Positions 7,807 to 16,922 of a DNA stretch of 64,000 nucleotides are shown in pieces (positions within the stretch are counted from its first letter, which is position 1; each line of letters begins with the position of its first letter). A program made the translations under genes and the position numbers. The stretch spans positions 62,001 through 126,000 of the forward strand of contig NZ_LXEP01000036.1 of the NCBI RefSeq assembly GCF_001654835.1. The letters run 5' to 3'. The notes under the pieces were generated by a model that did no database searches, was not told where the DNA came from, and saw only the letters and a program-made list of their open reading frames with translations. This stretch comes from Buttiauxella gaviniae ATCC 51604 (GTDB lineage Bacteria > Pseudomonadota > Gammaproteobacteria > Enterobacterales > Enterobacteriaceae).

Positions 7807-8700
7807 ATGGATTTACGCCACCTGAAGTATTTTTTGGCTGTCGCAGAAGAACGGCACTTTGGCCGGGCGGCAGAACGGCTCAACATTGTGCAACCCGCGT
7901 TGAGCATGCAGATTAAAGCCCTTGAGGCTGAGCTGGGTGGCCCACTGTTAATTCGTACCAGTCGTCGTGTCGAACTGACCGAAGCCGGCATGCTCTTGCA
8001 GGTGGAGGCCACGCGTACGCTGAAGCAAGTGGAAAATACCCGGCTTGCCGTGGAGCGTTCTATTCGCGGTGAAACAGGCCGGGTGCGGATAGGGTTCGCC
8101 GGTAATGCTGTCTTCAGCGGAAGGCTGATGCAGGATGTGCGATCTTTTCATCAGGCATACCCGGACGCTGAAATAATCTGCCAGGAGCTTGCGCCACAGC
8201 TTCAAAATGAAGCCATTCAGAACGGGACGCTGGATGTGGGCTATATGCCTGATTACTACCCGGACCATGAATCAACTCTTGTCTACGAGTCTGTGGGCGA
8301 ATGGGGGCGGGTTGTGGTGATGTCCAGCGAGCACAGATTCGCCGGTAAAGAGAGTCTGACGGTAGATATGCTGGCCCATGAACCTTTGATTATTTACGCA
8401 ATCAATGACATGGATTCACAACTGGATACGCAACTCCGTAAACTGCTTGGCGACTCTTTGCATATTGCTTATCGGATATCCAGTTCACTGAGTGTGCTCG
8501 CCATGGCCGGAGCCGGGTTGGGTATCGCCCTGGTCCCAGCACCATTAGCACAGGTGGCGATTCCCGGGGTGGTGTATAGGGTTCTTGATTCGAAGGAGCT
8601 GGCGGCTAATTTGATGATGGTTAGTCGTAAAGACGAACCCAGTGCCGCCGTGCTTGCCTACCTCAAGCACACCCGGAAACACGGTCTATTTTTAGGGTGA
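7807..8700 (+). CDS. LysR-family transcriptional regulator
   Basis: 297-residue LysR regulator whose N-terminus (MDLRHLKYFLAVAEERHFGRAAERL) is typical of the BenM/CatM/HcaR-like group that binds aromatic or small organic acids. Winged HTH about residues 1-60, co-inducer domain about 90-295. An upstream in-frame ATG at 7795 exists, but GGAG at 7797-7800 is correctly placed for ATG 7807. It is divergent from the NTF2-like gene, its most likely target, with a perfect inverted repeat between them. The inducer is unknown. Confidence 0.87.
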   Translation: MDLRHLKYFLAVAEERHFGRAAERLNIVQPALSMQIKALEAELGGPLLIRTSRRVELTEAGMLLQVEATRTLKQVENTRLAVERSIRGETGRVRIGFAGNAVFSGRLMQDVRSFHQAYPDAEIICQELAPQLQNEAIQNGTLDVGYMPDYYPDHESTLVYESVGEWGRVVVMSSEHRFAGKESLTVDMLAHEPLIIYAINDMDSQLDTQLRKLLGDSLHIAYRISSSLSVLAMAGAGLGIALVPAPLAQVAIPGVVYRVLDSKELAANLMMVSRKDEPSAAVLAYLKHTRKHGLFLG

Positions 8701-8922
8701 ACAACTTCCCGGCGTTACCGTGGGCGATTTTTTCCATTTTTCCTCAGTGAAACCAGGACTTGATGCAATTCATTGGCAGACAGTGCCGGCTCGGTGGTTC
8801 ATCTCGCACTCTCTGGAGTTTATTAATTACTTAACTAAAATTATTTGTGCAGTATATATCCAGAGGTGTTCGAGTGACTTTTATATCAAATGGAAATGCC
8901 GCAGTCTGACTGAATGAAAGAA
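8701..8922. other. Short non-coding gap
   Basis: Between the LysR gene and the terminator of the metK-like gene I see no supported gene. A 65-codon open frame at 8720-8917 has no ribosome binding site and no recognisable product. Confidence 0.5.
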
Positions 8923-8946
8923 AAATCCACGCAAAAGCGTGGATTT
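8923..8946 (-). terminator. Terminator of the cfa-metK paralog operon
   Basis: AAATCCACGC pairs with GCGTGGATTT around four A. Reading the minus strand, the hairpin is followed by a T-rich run (TTCTTTC), so it ends transcription of the metK-like gene. The other orientation lacks a U-run. Confidence 0.8.
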
Positions 8947-9013
8947 CCTGATGTTAACTGTTCGCTATGAGAATTAATTCGCGCTAAAACCTGGCCCTAT
9001 AGAGCGTGAAAAC

Positions 9014-10159
9014 TTAAAGGAAGCGGCGCAGCAGGTCAGCTTTGTCGGTCTGTTCCCAGCTAAAAATATCACGTCCAAAATGACCATAGACCGCTGTTTG
9101 CTGATAAATCGGTTGCAGCAAATTCAGCGAGCGAATTAACCCATGTGGGCGGAGGTCGAAAAACTCGCGAATAATCATAATCAGTTTTTCATTATCCAGT
9201 TTTCCAGTACCGAAGGTTTCCACCATTATTGAGGTGGGTTCCGCAACACCAATGGCATAAGAAATCTGAATTTCACAGCGGTCAGCTAACCCGGCTGCGA
9301 CAATATTCTTAGCGACATAGCGGGCAACATATGCGGCTGAACGATCAACTTTAGAAGGATCTTTACCGGAAAATGCGCCGCCACCATGACGCGCCATACC
9401 GCCGTATGTATCAACAATAATTTTTCGTCCAGTGAGTCCGCAGTCACCCCTTGGGCCACCAATAACAAATCGGCCTGTTGGGTTAATAAAATATTTGGTA
9501 TCTCGCGTCAGCCACTCTTGCGGTAACACAGGTTTAATTATCTCTTCCATCACGCCTTCACGCAGGGTTTGCTGAGTGACTGCTTCACTGTGTTGAGTGG
9601 AAATAACTACCGTATCAATACCGATTATTTTACCGTTGTCATATTCAAAGGTGACCTGACTTTTCGCATCTGGCCTTAACCATGGCAATAAACCGCTTTT
9701 CCGCACTTGAGCCTGGCGTGCCATTAAACGGTGAGCGAAGGTAATAGGCGCAGGCATTAGTGCATCGGTTTCGTTGGACGCATAACCAAACATAAGTCCT
9801 TGATCGCCTGCACCTTGATTCGCTTCATCTTCACGATCTACTCCGCGATTAATATCGGGAGACTGCTTACCAATCGCGCTTAAGACTGCGCAAGTGTGGG
9901 AATCAAACCCCATTTCTGAGCTGTTATAGCCGATGTCGTGGATCGTGCGGCGCACAATCTCTTCTATATCGACCCAAGTGTCGGTAGTAATTTCCCCACC
10001 CACCAAAACCATGCCGGTTTTAACCAGCGTTTCGCAGGCCACGCGTGCTTTGGGGTCTTGTCGAATAATGGCATCGAGAATGGCATCAGAAATTTGGTCG
10101 GCTATTTTGTCAGGATGCCCTTCAGAAACAGATTCTGAGGTGAATAACTGTTGTGACAT
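9014..10159 (-). CDS. metK: S-adenosylmethionine synthetase, second-copy type
   Basis: 381-residue methionine adenosyltransferase, making SAM from methionine and ATP. All family motifs are intact: [19 protein letters not shown] (ATP and metal site), [14 protein letters not shown], and [20 protein letters not shown]. It is close to E. coli MetK (384 residues) over its whole length but differs near the C-terminus (ends DLLRRFL). The locus is not the usual metK position near speA/galP, so this is probably a paralog additional to the housekeeping copy; that copy lies outside the window and cannot be checked. It follows a cyclopropane fatty acid synthase gene on the same strand by 100 bases. A local SAM supply for that methyltransferase is a reasonable inference. 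Confidence 0.88.
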   Translation of the reverse strand: MSQQLFTSESVSEGHPDKIADQISDAILDAIIRQDPKARVACETLVKTGMVLVGGEITTDTWVDIEEIVRRTIHDIGYNSSEMGFDSHTCAVLSAIGKQSPDINRGVDREDEANQGAGDQGLMFGYASNETDALMPAPITFAHRLMARQAQVRKSGLLPWLRPDAKSQVTFEYDNGKIIGIDTVVISTQHSEAVTQQTLREGVMEEIIKPVLPQEWLTRDTKYFINPTGRFVIGGPRGDCGLTGRKIIVDTYGGMARHGGGAFSGKDPSKVDRSAAYVARYVAKNIVAAGLADRCEIQISYAIGVAEPTSIMVETFGTGKLDNEKLIMIIREFFDLRPHGLIRSLNLLQPIYQQTAVYGHFGRDIFSWEQTDKADLLRRFL

Positions 10160-10259
10160 ACAAAATCCTTAAATTAATAACTAAATTCTTTAATTCTGAT
10201 AATAAAAATAGAGGGCTATATTATCGAAGTTAATTTTACGGCTCAGACAGTAACCAATA

Positions 10260-11408
10260 TCAACGATAAACATACATGCCGCCATCAACACCACGGCTAA
10301 ATAAGACTTGCCAAAGTTGAATGTCACGCGCACGGAAAGCCCCCGCACAAGACGTTAGGTAATAATTGAACATGCGTTTAAAAGACTCGCTGTAATTTTC
10401 CTGAATTTCAGGCCAGAAGCTATTAAAACGCTGGTGCCAATCCATTAACGTCAAGTCATAATCGGCACCGAAATTATGCCAGTCTTCGACGATAAAATGG
10501 GGTTCCGAGGCGCAGGCGATTTGTTTTACAGAAGGCAGGACACCGTTAGGGAAAATGTATTTGTTAATCCACGGATCGACGTTGTTAACTGATTTATTTG
10601 CGCCGATAGTATGCAACAGGAAAATTCCGTCCGGTTTAAGGCAACGATTTACCACTTCAAAATAGGTGTCGTAATTTTTTGGCCCAACATGTTCGAACAT
10701 CCCGACCGAAACGATGCGGTCAAAATGGCTGTCAAGATCGCGATAATCCATCAGCTTTATGGAAACATCCAGCCAGGTGCAACGCTCCTGCGCCATTTTC
10801 TGCTGTTCTTCGGAGATGGTTACGCCAGTAACATGGACGTTGTAATGTTCTGCGGCGTATTGCGCCAAACCGCCCCAACCGCAGCCAATATCCAGCAGTT
10901 TCATACCGGATTTAAGCTGCAATTTTTCACATAACATTTTCAACTTGGCTTCTTGTGCCTGGCGCAGATTGGTTGCATCTTTCCAGTAACCGCAGGAATA
11001 CTGCATATACGGATCTAGCATTTTAGCAAACAGGTCGTTGCCGATATCGTAATGTTCTTTGCCGACAATCCAGGCACGTTTGCGTGTCTGTAAATTAAAC
11101 AAACGCATACCCGCGACCCGGGCTAAATCCTTGAAGTTTTTTGGTGCTTTTTCATCGAGCTTTGCACGAAGGATTTTCTCGAATAAAACATCCAGCGCGG
11201 CGCAGTCCCACCAACCTTCCATGTAGGATTCACCAAGAGCAATAGAACCTTCCTGCAAAACACGTTTGTAAAAGTCTGGATTGTTTACATGAATATCCCA
11301 GCGGCGACTGCCGTTAAAACGGACATCAGCCTGGTTCAAAAGTTCTTCCGCAATCCGATACCAGTTGTCTTTGCGTACGACGGGTGCACTTTCAACTTCA
11401 ACACTCAT
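10260..11408 (-). CDS. cfa: Cyclopropane-fatty-acyl-phospholipid synthase
   Basis: 382 residues, the same length as E. coli Cfa. It adds a methylene bridge from SAM across double bonds of membrane phospholipid acyl chains, which stiffens the membrane in stationary phase and under acid stress. Visible motifs: KEHYDIGNDLF, MQYSCGYWKD with the conserved Cys, the SAM site LLDIGCGWGGLA, VGMFEHVGPKNYD with the conserved Glu, and FLLHTIG with the conserved His. The N-terminal lipid-binding domain is complete. The usual cfa lies beside ribC elsewhere in these genomes, so this looks like a second copy. It is the first gene of a cfa-metK unit and is divergent from an AraC-type regulator. Confidence 0.88.
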   Translation of the reverse strand: MSVEVESAPVVRKDNWYRIAEELLNQADVRFNGSRRWDIHVNNPDFYKRVLQEGSIALGESYMEGWWDCAALDVLFEKILRAKLDEKAPKNFKDLARVAGMRLFNLQTRKRAWIVGKEHYDIGNDLFAKMLDPYMQYSCGYWKDATNLRQAQEAKLKMLCEKLQLKSGMKLLDIGCGWGGLAQYAAEHYNVHVTGVTISEEQQKMAQERCTWLDVSIKLMDYRDLDSHFDRIVSVGMFEHVGPKNYDTYFEVVNRCLKPDGIFLLHTIGANKSVNNVDPWINKYIFPNGVLPSVKQIACASEPHFIVEDWHNFGADYDLTLMDWHQRFNSFWPEIQENYSESFKRMFNYYLTSCAGAFRARDIQLWQVLFSRGVDGGMYVYR

Positions 11409-11790
11409 ATCTCATCCTCAATAAAAGCCTAAGCTAAATTTCTACTCGACTATCTGAACTCATTTATGTTTCGTTAAAAGAAAGATTGAATAACAAATAT
11501 TTAAATTTGTTATTGATTGACTGCTGCGATATAAATAATTAACTCATGCTAACTATTTATTTTATAAATAGTAGAGTGGCTTATTTTAAATACCTCTGAA
11601 TTTTTTATTGGCTAAACTAATGGCGATGTCAATCAACGCTTTATTCTGAGTGCGATTAAATATTGCACGTTACTACTTTATTGATTACTCATTGACTGGG
11701 CTGATGAATTAATTATCGCAGCTAAGAGGGATTGTGTATCATGAAGGGATGCCAAGTTGTGTCGAATAAGCGTCAATTTAGGTGGGGTAG
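11409..11790. promoter_or_regulatory. AT-rich divergent control region of cfa-like and AraC genes
   Basis: 380 very AT-rich bases between divergent genes. ACTATTTAT at 11552-11560 and ATAAATAGT at 11564-11572 form a perfect nine-base inverted repeat with a three-base spacer, a possible operator. No consensus -35/-10 pair stands out clearly. AT-rich DNA of this kind is a likely H-NS target. Confidence 0.4.
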
Positions 11791-12627
11791 ATGGTTAAAA
11801 CAAAAAAGGTACTGCACTCATTCCGCTACACGGGCGATGTAACAGGGGCTAAACTTGCCCGCCCTGTTTTCTTCCGTTCGTTTATGCTGGCGGAAAATGT
11901 GCAATCAGAACTACATTCTCATCCTTTCATTCAGTTCCACTACGCCCGTGAAGGCTCCCTATACATTTCCGTGGAGAATAATTCATACATTATTCCTGCC
12001 TGTTATGGGTTATGGATACCCGCATTTATGCCTCATCGGGTGCAAACTGCCAGTGAAGTGATGCTGGAGAACCTTGATATCGACCCGGATTACTATGCTG
12101 CTACGGGTTGTACAGCGGAGCTAAAGTTGGTTACTGTCTCTGACTTTGCGCGCAGTTTTATCCACCATGCAACGCAGACTATCCCTGAGTTTTATGATGC
12201 TAACGGTAAAGAAGGGCGCCTGGTGTCCACTTTGATCGACGTGCTAAACGATCTTCCCGCCGCAGGATTTGCAATGACCTGGCCTACGGCACCGGCGTTG
12301 CTGGAAATGTGCCAGGTAATCAGTGAATCACCCGATTTACCCCATTTAATGGAAGAGTGGGCTGAGCGCATAGGAATGTCGCCACGTACTTTTTCACGAC
12401 ATTTCATTAAAGAAACCGGCATAACGTTCAGTAACTGGAAGCAACGCCATCGTTTACTGCATTCAATTATTTTACTACGCCAGTCGCGCAGCGTGACCGA
12501 GATTGCGTTAATGCTGGGTTACGGTAGTACGTCAGCTTATACCTATGCATTCCGCCAATTATTTGGCGTATCGCCCTCGCGCTATGAAGCAGCACCTCCG
12601 CCACCAGATGCGATTTTATATGATTAA
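11791..12627 (+). CDS. AraC-family transcriptional regulator
   Basis: 278 residues: an N-terminal cupin-like sensor domain (about 20-100, with HSHPFIQFHYAREGSLYI and IPACYGLWIPAFMPHRV) and a C-terminal double HTH (about 170-265, with MSPRTFSRHFIKETGITF and VTEIALMLGYGSTSAYTYAFRQLFGVSPSRY). The cupin arrangement resembles E. coli NimR-type (YeaM) regulators. AGGTGGGG lies just before the ATG. It is divergent from the cfa-metK unit and is the obvious candidate regulator, but the 380-base gap and the neighbouring malic enzyme remnant leave other targets possible. Confidence 0.86.
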   Translation: MVKTKKVLHSFRYTGDVTGAKLARPVFFRSFMLAENVQSELHSHPFIQFHYAREGSLYISVENNSYIIPACYGLWIPAFMPHRVQTASEVMLENLDIDPDYYAATGCTAELKLVTVSDFARSFIHHATQTIPEFYDANGKEGRLVSTLIDVLNDLPAAGFAMTWPTAPALLEMCQVISESPDLPHLMEEWAERIGMSPRTFSRHFIKETGITFSNWKQRHRLLHSIILLRQSRSVTEIALMLGYGSTSAYTYAFRQLFGVSPSRYEAAPPPPDAILYD

Positions 12628-12637
12628 AGCAATTCCT

Positions 12638-13338
12638 CTATCGTCGCCATCGGCACTTAAGTGCTAAAACAATTAGCTCGGCAATGCCGCAGCCAGCAGA
12701 TCCCGCGCCGACGAACATAATACGCTGTTCGGAAAGCGATACTTTATTACGCAGACAGGCCGCGAGAACAGAACCTAATGCTACAGCTGCAGTTCCCTGA
12801 ATATCATCATTAAAACAACATAATTTATCCTGATATTCTTTTAACAATGACATTGCATGTTGCAATGCAAAATCCTCAAACTGCAATAACACACCTGACC
12901 AACGACGCTCGATTGCCGACACGAAAATATCAATGAACTCAAAATATTCTGCTTCGGAAATGCGCGCGTCGCGGACTCCCAGGCAATAAATACTCCTCGG
13001 TTTTTACGCCAGATATTCGAAAAATGCTGACAGGCATAACCAACCGTTGGCGTATAAATTAACGGCAGGGAAGCTTCGATATCAGATGTGATGTAATGAT
13101 AAAAAAGAACCTCATTTGTATCTTGCAGGCTACGCAAAAAAACATGCTTGTCTTCATCATTAATGAACTTATTTAGCTAGAAGCGTATTCGATCGCTTTG
13201 CTCATCTATTGTTTCATCAATTGTTGGGATAAGGCCATGTAAATTAAATTCATTACATTCACTGTTACTAAATGCGCTCCCCTTATTAAAGGTGGTGTTG
13301 CTAAGCAAGGGATACCCGGAAAGATGGGTGTATAGCAT
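12638..13338 (-). pseudogene. Malic enzyme remnant (maeA/sfcA-like)
   Basis: Remains of an NAD-type malic or malolactic enzyme read right to left. The N-terminus starts near 13338 (MLYTHLSGYPLL, NKGSAFS, EFNLHGLIPTIDE), hits an in-frame stop after EQSDRIRF, then continues with KHVFLRSLQDTNEVLFYH and LPLIYTPTVGYACQHFS up to RGVFIA. There it is joined out of frame to [17 protein letters not shown], which lacks about 90 residues present in the family. It goes on through [30 protein letters not shown] and [16 protein letters not shown], then breaks off near 12665. The whole C-terminal part is missing. So: one nonsense codon, one internal deletion with frameshift, and a 3' truncation. It cannot make an active enzyme. 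Confidence 0.85.
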
Positions 13339-13691
13339 TTTACTCTTGCTTTGTTAAATAGTTGACTCTCTGAATTTGAATGGATGTATATTCCTAATTA
13401 TTTTCTTATGCAAATGAGCTAAACCAGTAGCCAGAAACCTTAATCAAAAAGGCTATGTATTTTGCATGTCAGGGGTTTAATTAGGAATAATAAACACAAA
13501 AAAAATAACATTGGTAATTCTGAATAAATTTATCTGAAACATGCCAATGCACAAAAGAAACATAATTAAGACAGGTGTGTTATTTTAAGGTGAAGTGCAA
13601 CAAAATATAACAAAAAGGTGGGTGTTGGTTTAAACAACCATATCAACGCCACCTATTCTGCCGGCCAGCCTATGATCAGCCGTGATGAGAT
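13339..13691. other. Non-coding region between malic enzyme remnant and L,D-transpeptidase
   Basis: AT-rich spacer with no supported gene. It contains only the likely terminator of the L,D-transpeptidase gene at 13611-13654. Confidence 0.5.
13611..13654 (-). terminator. Probable terminator of the L,D-transpeptidase gene
   Basis: On the minus strand AGGTGG plus GTTG pairs with CAAC plus CCACCT (13616-13654, with a small bulge), followed by TTTTTGTT. Confidence 0.5.
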
Positions 13692-14612
13692 TTATTTTGT
13701 GATGTTAATTTGTACAGGCAAGCCTGCGCGCATTGCCAATGCTTTTTCTACAACGTCAGGTTGCACCTGTTTATCCCGCAAGACGGATTCAATTTTCTGA
13801 GACAGGTGAAGAGGTGATACGTTTGCCGTGTTAAATTCTGCTTCATTTGAAGACAGTGGGTTATGAACCTCTACATAACGAGATCCATCTGGCTCAACAG
13901 TGGCTTTCACCGGTTCGTTAATCAATTCAACGCGAGTGCCGACAGGGACTTCATTAAAGAGTTTTTTCAAATCATCAGCCCTTAAACGAACGCAACCGTG
14001 GCTGACTCTCAGGCCAATCCCAAAGTTTGCGTTTGTGCCATGAATGGCAAAAAGATTACCGATATACATCGCATATAAACCCATTGGATTTTCTGGCCCA
14101 GCAGGAACAACCGCAGGCAATATTTGTCCTTCTGCTGCAAACTCAGCCCTTTCATTTGGCGTAGGAGTCCAGGTTGGCCCTGCTTTTTTGCGTTGTATGC
14201 TTGTCACCCAATGATCAGGTGTATCGTGGCCAACCTGACCTATACCTACCGGGAAAATTTCAACTGCATTCTTGCCTTGCGGGTAATAGTAAAGCCGCAT
14301 TTCAGCAGTATTAATGATGATTCCTTCATGTACCGTATCAGGCAGAATCACTTGGAGAGGGAAAGTGACAACAGTTCCCGATTGCGGCAACCAGGGGTCT
14401 ATACCTGGGTTCGCTTCCAGCATATTGCTTAAACCCACATGGTACTTAACTGCAAAATTTTCCAGCGGCTGCTGGTTGAGGAAAGGGATTTGCTCAACAG
14501 CATTTTGCCCAACCAAACGACTGCCGTCAGAAGGGAGAGTAAATGTTGAGGCGAATGAAGACTGTGAGGCCAGGAGTCCAATGACCAGGAGAGAGGTTGC
14601 GCGGAATTTCAT
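13692..14612 (-). CDS. L,D-transpeptidase of the ErfK/YbiS family
   Basis: 306-residue periplasmic enzyme that attaches the major outer-membrane lipoprotein to peptidoglycan or forms 3-3 cross-links. It has a Sec signal peptide (about 1-22, cleaved after SSFA), a LysM-like segment (about 40-90, [22 protein letters not shown]) and a YkuD catalytic domain with the active-site motif [20 protein letters not shown] (His and Cys). The closest E. coli relatives are LdtA (ErfK) and LdtC (YcfS), sharing [19 protein letters not shown] and [16 protein letters not shown]. Which paralog this corresponds to cannot be settled here. Single gene. Confidence 0.9.
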   Translation of the reverse strand: MKFRATSLLVIGLLASQSSFASTFTLPSDGSRLVGQNAVEQIPFLNQQPLENFAVKYHVGLSNMLEANPGIDPWLPQSGTVVTFPLQVILPDTVHEGIIINTAEMRLYYYPQGKNAVEIFPVGIGQVGHDTPDHWVTSIQRKKAGPTWTPTPNERAEFAAEGQILPAVVPAGPENPMGLYAMYIGNLFAIHGTNANFGIGLRVSHGCVRLRADDLKKLFNEVPVGTRVELINEPVKATVEPDGSRYVEVHNPLSSNEAEFNTANVSPLHLSQKIESVLRDKQVQPDVVEKALAMRAGLPVQINITK

Positions 14613-15018
14613 GATAAACCATTTGTATGATGAATTGAGTTAATATTACTCCCAATATAATCAGTGCTCCATACTCGTATTAACTTACGCAAAAATTAAA
14701 TGATGTGAGATTACATTTACTGAGCGAGGCTTTATCTTTTATATGGGCATTTCGCTACATTAAGTTAACAAAAAAGCACTTTGAAAGATATTTTTAGATA
14801 GGTTGGTTCGATGTCTGGTTTATTAATATGCTGTTTTTGTCTATTGCATGAATAAAGTCATGTCTATTATTACCTATTGCAGAGAATATATTTAAAATTT
14901 TTAAGGATGTATGCTTAATACTCAGGATAAACGCCTGCTAAAATGCATTTTAATTTTATAAAAGTATCCAGCCATTACTTTAACTGTACTCTATCTGTAT
15001 TACGAGGATGTTACCTAT
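14613..15018. other. AT-rich intergenic region
   Basis: 406 bases with no supported gene; holds the upstream regions of the L,D-transpeptidase gene (minus) and the membrane protein gene (plus). I see no clear operator or RNA gene. Confidence 0.45.
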
Positions 15019-15510
15019 ATGTTTAAAAAACTCTCTTTTCACATTATCCCGGTACAAATTTTCCTTGGTATCTTTTGGTTTAAAAATGGGTTCATTGATA
15101 AGGTTTGTGGCATTTTCAATGGTCTCATCTCGCCAGCGACGGCTTACCATGGGGATACATGGGCTGGCTGGAAGGAGTACATCGTTGGAACCTGGGATAA
15201 GAGTCAGGTTGCCCATGTAGTATTAAGTCCGTTATTTGATGCGCTTTTCCCTGTTTTGATTATTCTGCAGTGCCTTCCTTTCATCTTTATTATTGTTTCT
15301 ATTCTGAAACTGGAATTCCTGACGGATGCTAATGCCCGTCCATGGCTGATGAAAAGTGCTGTGGCGTCACTATTTGTTACCAGTGTGATGTTGTTTAGCC
15401 AGACACTTTCAGGCGCAAGCGATGGAGAATATCTCTGGCATCTTCTGGCTGCGGGAATGGTTCTAATAATGTATATCAAAAATATTAATACTATTATTCG
15501 AAAAGCATAA
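15019..15510 (+). CDS. Unrecognised inner-membrane protein, four to five helices
   Basis: 163 residues, strongly hydrophobic. A first helix (about 8-25) contains FFKNGFIDK-like residues (FLGIFWFKNGFIDK). A soluble loop (about 38-62) rich in Trp and Gly precedes helices near 72-95, 108-130 and 140-157, and the tail is basic. I do not recognise the family; the layout resembles small DoxX-like membrane proteins, but no diagnostic motif is present. Start choice: the ATG at 15019 is preceded by AGGATG about ten bases upstream. It stands alone between an L,D-transpeptidase gene and ychF. Confidence 0.6.
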   Translation: MFKKLSFHIIPVQIFLGIFWFKNGFIDKVCGIFNGLISPATAYHGDTWAGWKEYIVGTWDKSQVAHVVLSPLFDALFPVLIILQCLPFIFIIVSILKLEFLTDANARPWLMKSAVASLFVTSVMLFSQTLSGASDGEYLWHLLAAGMVLIMYIKNINTIIRKA

Positions 15511-15611
15511 GACTGCGGAGTAGTAAATGGGGGTATACCCCCCATTATTGATACCGTTGCTGTACTCACCGGGAATACGCTTTCTCGATATTATGTGAGA
15601 CACGATGAAAT

Positions 15612-15641
15612 AAAAAAAACCACGCAATTGCGTGGGTTTTA
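15612..15641. terminator. Bidirectional terminator after ychF and the membrane protein gene
   Basis: CCACGCAATTGCGTGG at 15620-15635 is fully palindromic, with eight A on its left and GTTTT on its right. The stronger U-run is on the minus strand, serving ychF. Confidence 0.8.
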
Positions 15642-15696
15642 TGGTGCTTGTCAGTCCTCACGAGATTCAATGAAATCTCATGAGGTAACAAAACTA

Positions 15697-16788
15697 TTAG
15701 ACGTTGAACAGGAAGTTCATTACGTCGCCATCTTTAACGATGTAGTCTTTGCCTTCTGCCCGCATTTTGCCTGCTTCTTTCGCGCCTTGTTCACCTTTGT
15801 AGGTGATGAAGTCTTCGTAGGCGATGGTCTGAGCACGGATGAAGCCTTTTTCGAAGTCAGTGTGGATTTTACCTGCGGCTTGTGGAGCGGTTGCGCCAAC
15901 AGGGATAGTCCATGCTCGTACTTCTTTCACGCCAGCGGTGAAGTAAGTTTGCAGGTTCAGCAGCTCGTAACCCGCGCGGATTACGCGGTTCAGACCTGGT
16001 TCTTCCAGGCCCATTTCTGCCATGAATTCATCACGGTCAGCATCGTCGAGTTCAGCAATGTCAGACTCAACAGCGGCACACACTGCAACAACCACAGAAC
16101 CTTCGGCGGCGGCAATTTCACGCACTTTGTCGAGGTAAGGATTGTTCTCGTAACCGTCTTCGTTGACGTTTGCGATGTACATAGTTGGTTTCAGCGTCAG
16201 GAAGCTCAGGTATTTGATAGCTGCTTTGTCTTCTTCAGTCAGAGGAAGCGCACGCAACATACCGGCGTTCTCAAGCTGTGGCAGACATTTTTCCAGCGCA
16301 GCCAATTCAGCTTTTGCGTCTTTATCGCCACCTTTAGCTTTCTTCTGCACGCGATGGATGGCGCGTTCGCAGGTATCGAGGTCAGACAGAGCGAGTTCGG
16401 TATTGATAACTTCGATATCGTCAGCCGGGTCGACTTTGTTATTTACATGAATGATGTTGTCGTTTTCAAAACAACGCACCACGTGGCCGATAGCTTCGGT
16501 TTCACGAATGTTGGTCAGGAACTGGTTGCCCAGGCCTTCACCTTTGGAAGCGCCTTTTACCAGACCGGCGATATCGACGAATTCCATGGTAGTAGGCAGG
16601 ATGCGCTGTGGTTTAACAATTTCGGCCAGTTTATCCAGACGTGGGTCCGGCATTGGTACCACACCAGTGTTCGGCTCAATAGTACAGAACGGGAAGTTTG
16701 CTGCTTCGATTCCCGCTTTGGTGAGCGCGTTGAACAGGGTTGATTTACCAACGTTCGGCAAGCCGACGATACCGCATTTGAATCCCAT
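15697..16788 (-). CDS. ychF: YchF, ribosome-associated OBG-family ATPase
   Basis: 363 residues, the standard length. A P-loop ([14 protein letters not shown]) opens the GTPase-like domain. The nucleotide-specificity motif is NVNE rather than NKxD, which makes the protein prefer ATP. A coiled-coil arm (about 130-190) and the C-terminal TGS domain (about 278-363, [23 protein letters not shown]) follow. YchF binds ribosomes and is a negative regulator of oxidative stress responses. It lies just downstream of pth, as in E. coli. A long open frame on the opposite strand is a codon-bias shadow. Confidence 0.97.
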   Translation of the reverse strand: MGFKCGIVGLPNVGKSTLFNALTKAGIEAANFPFCTIEPNTGVVPMPDPRLDKLAEIVKPQRILPTTMEFVDIAGLVKGASKGEGLGNQFLTNIRETEAIGHVVRCFENDNIIHVNNKVDPADDIEVINTELALSDLDTCERAIHRVQKKAKGGDKDAKAELAALEKCLPQLENAGMLRALPLTEEDKAAIKYLSFLTLKPTMYIANVNEDGYENNPYLDKVREIAAAEGSVVVAVCAAVESDIAELDDADRDEFMAEMGLEEPGLNRVIRAGYELLNLQTYFTAGVKEVRAWTIPVGATAPQAAGKIHTDFEKGFIRAQTIAYEDFITYKGEQGAKEAGKMRAEGKDYIVKDGDVMNFLFNV

Positions 16789-16922
16789 GGTTTAATTTAC
16801 CTTAATTACTTGATATTCAATGAGTTGATGATGCCTCATTGATAAAATGATCATAACTTTCCACATTATACACGCAAACAGCATATAACGGGCGCAGAAA
16901 TCCTCGTTGGCGGTTGTTCAGG

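Noticed and set aside
8720-8917. 65-codon open frame after the LysR gene
   Set aside because: No Shine-Dalgarno sequence, no recognisable motif, and it runs toward the opposing metK terminator.
13600-13690. Short plus-strand frame at 13618
   Set aside because: Overlaps the 3' end and terminator of the L,D-transpeptidase gene; no homology.
15595-16743. 382-codon open frame on the plus strand
   Set aside because: It lies wholly opposite ychF, has low-complexity Phe/Val/His composition and no known domain; a codon-bias shadow.
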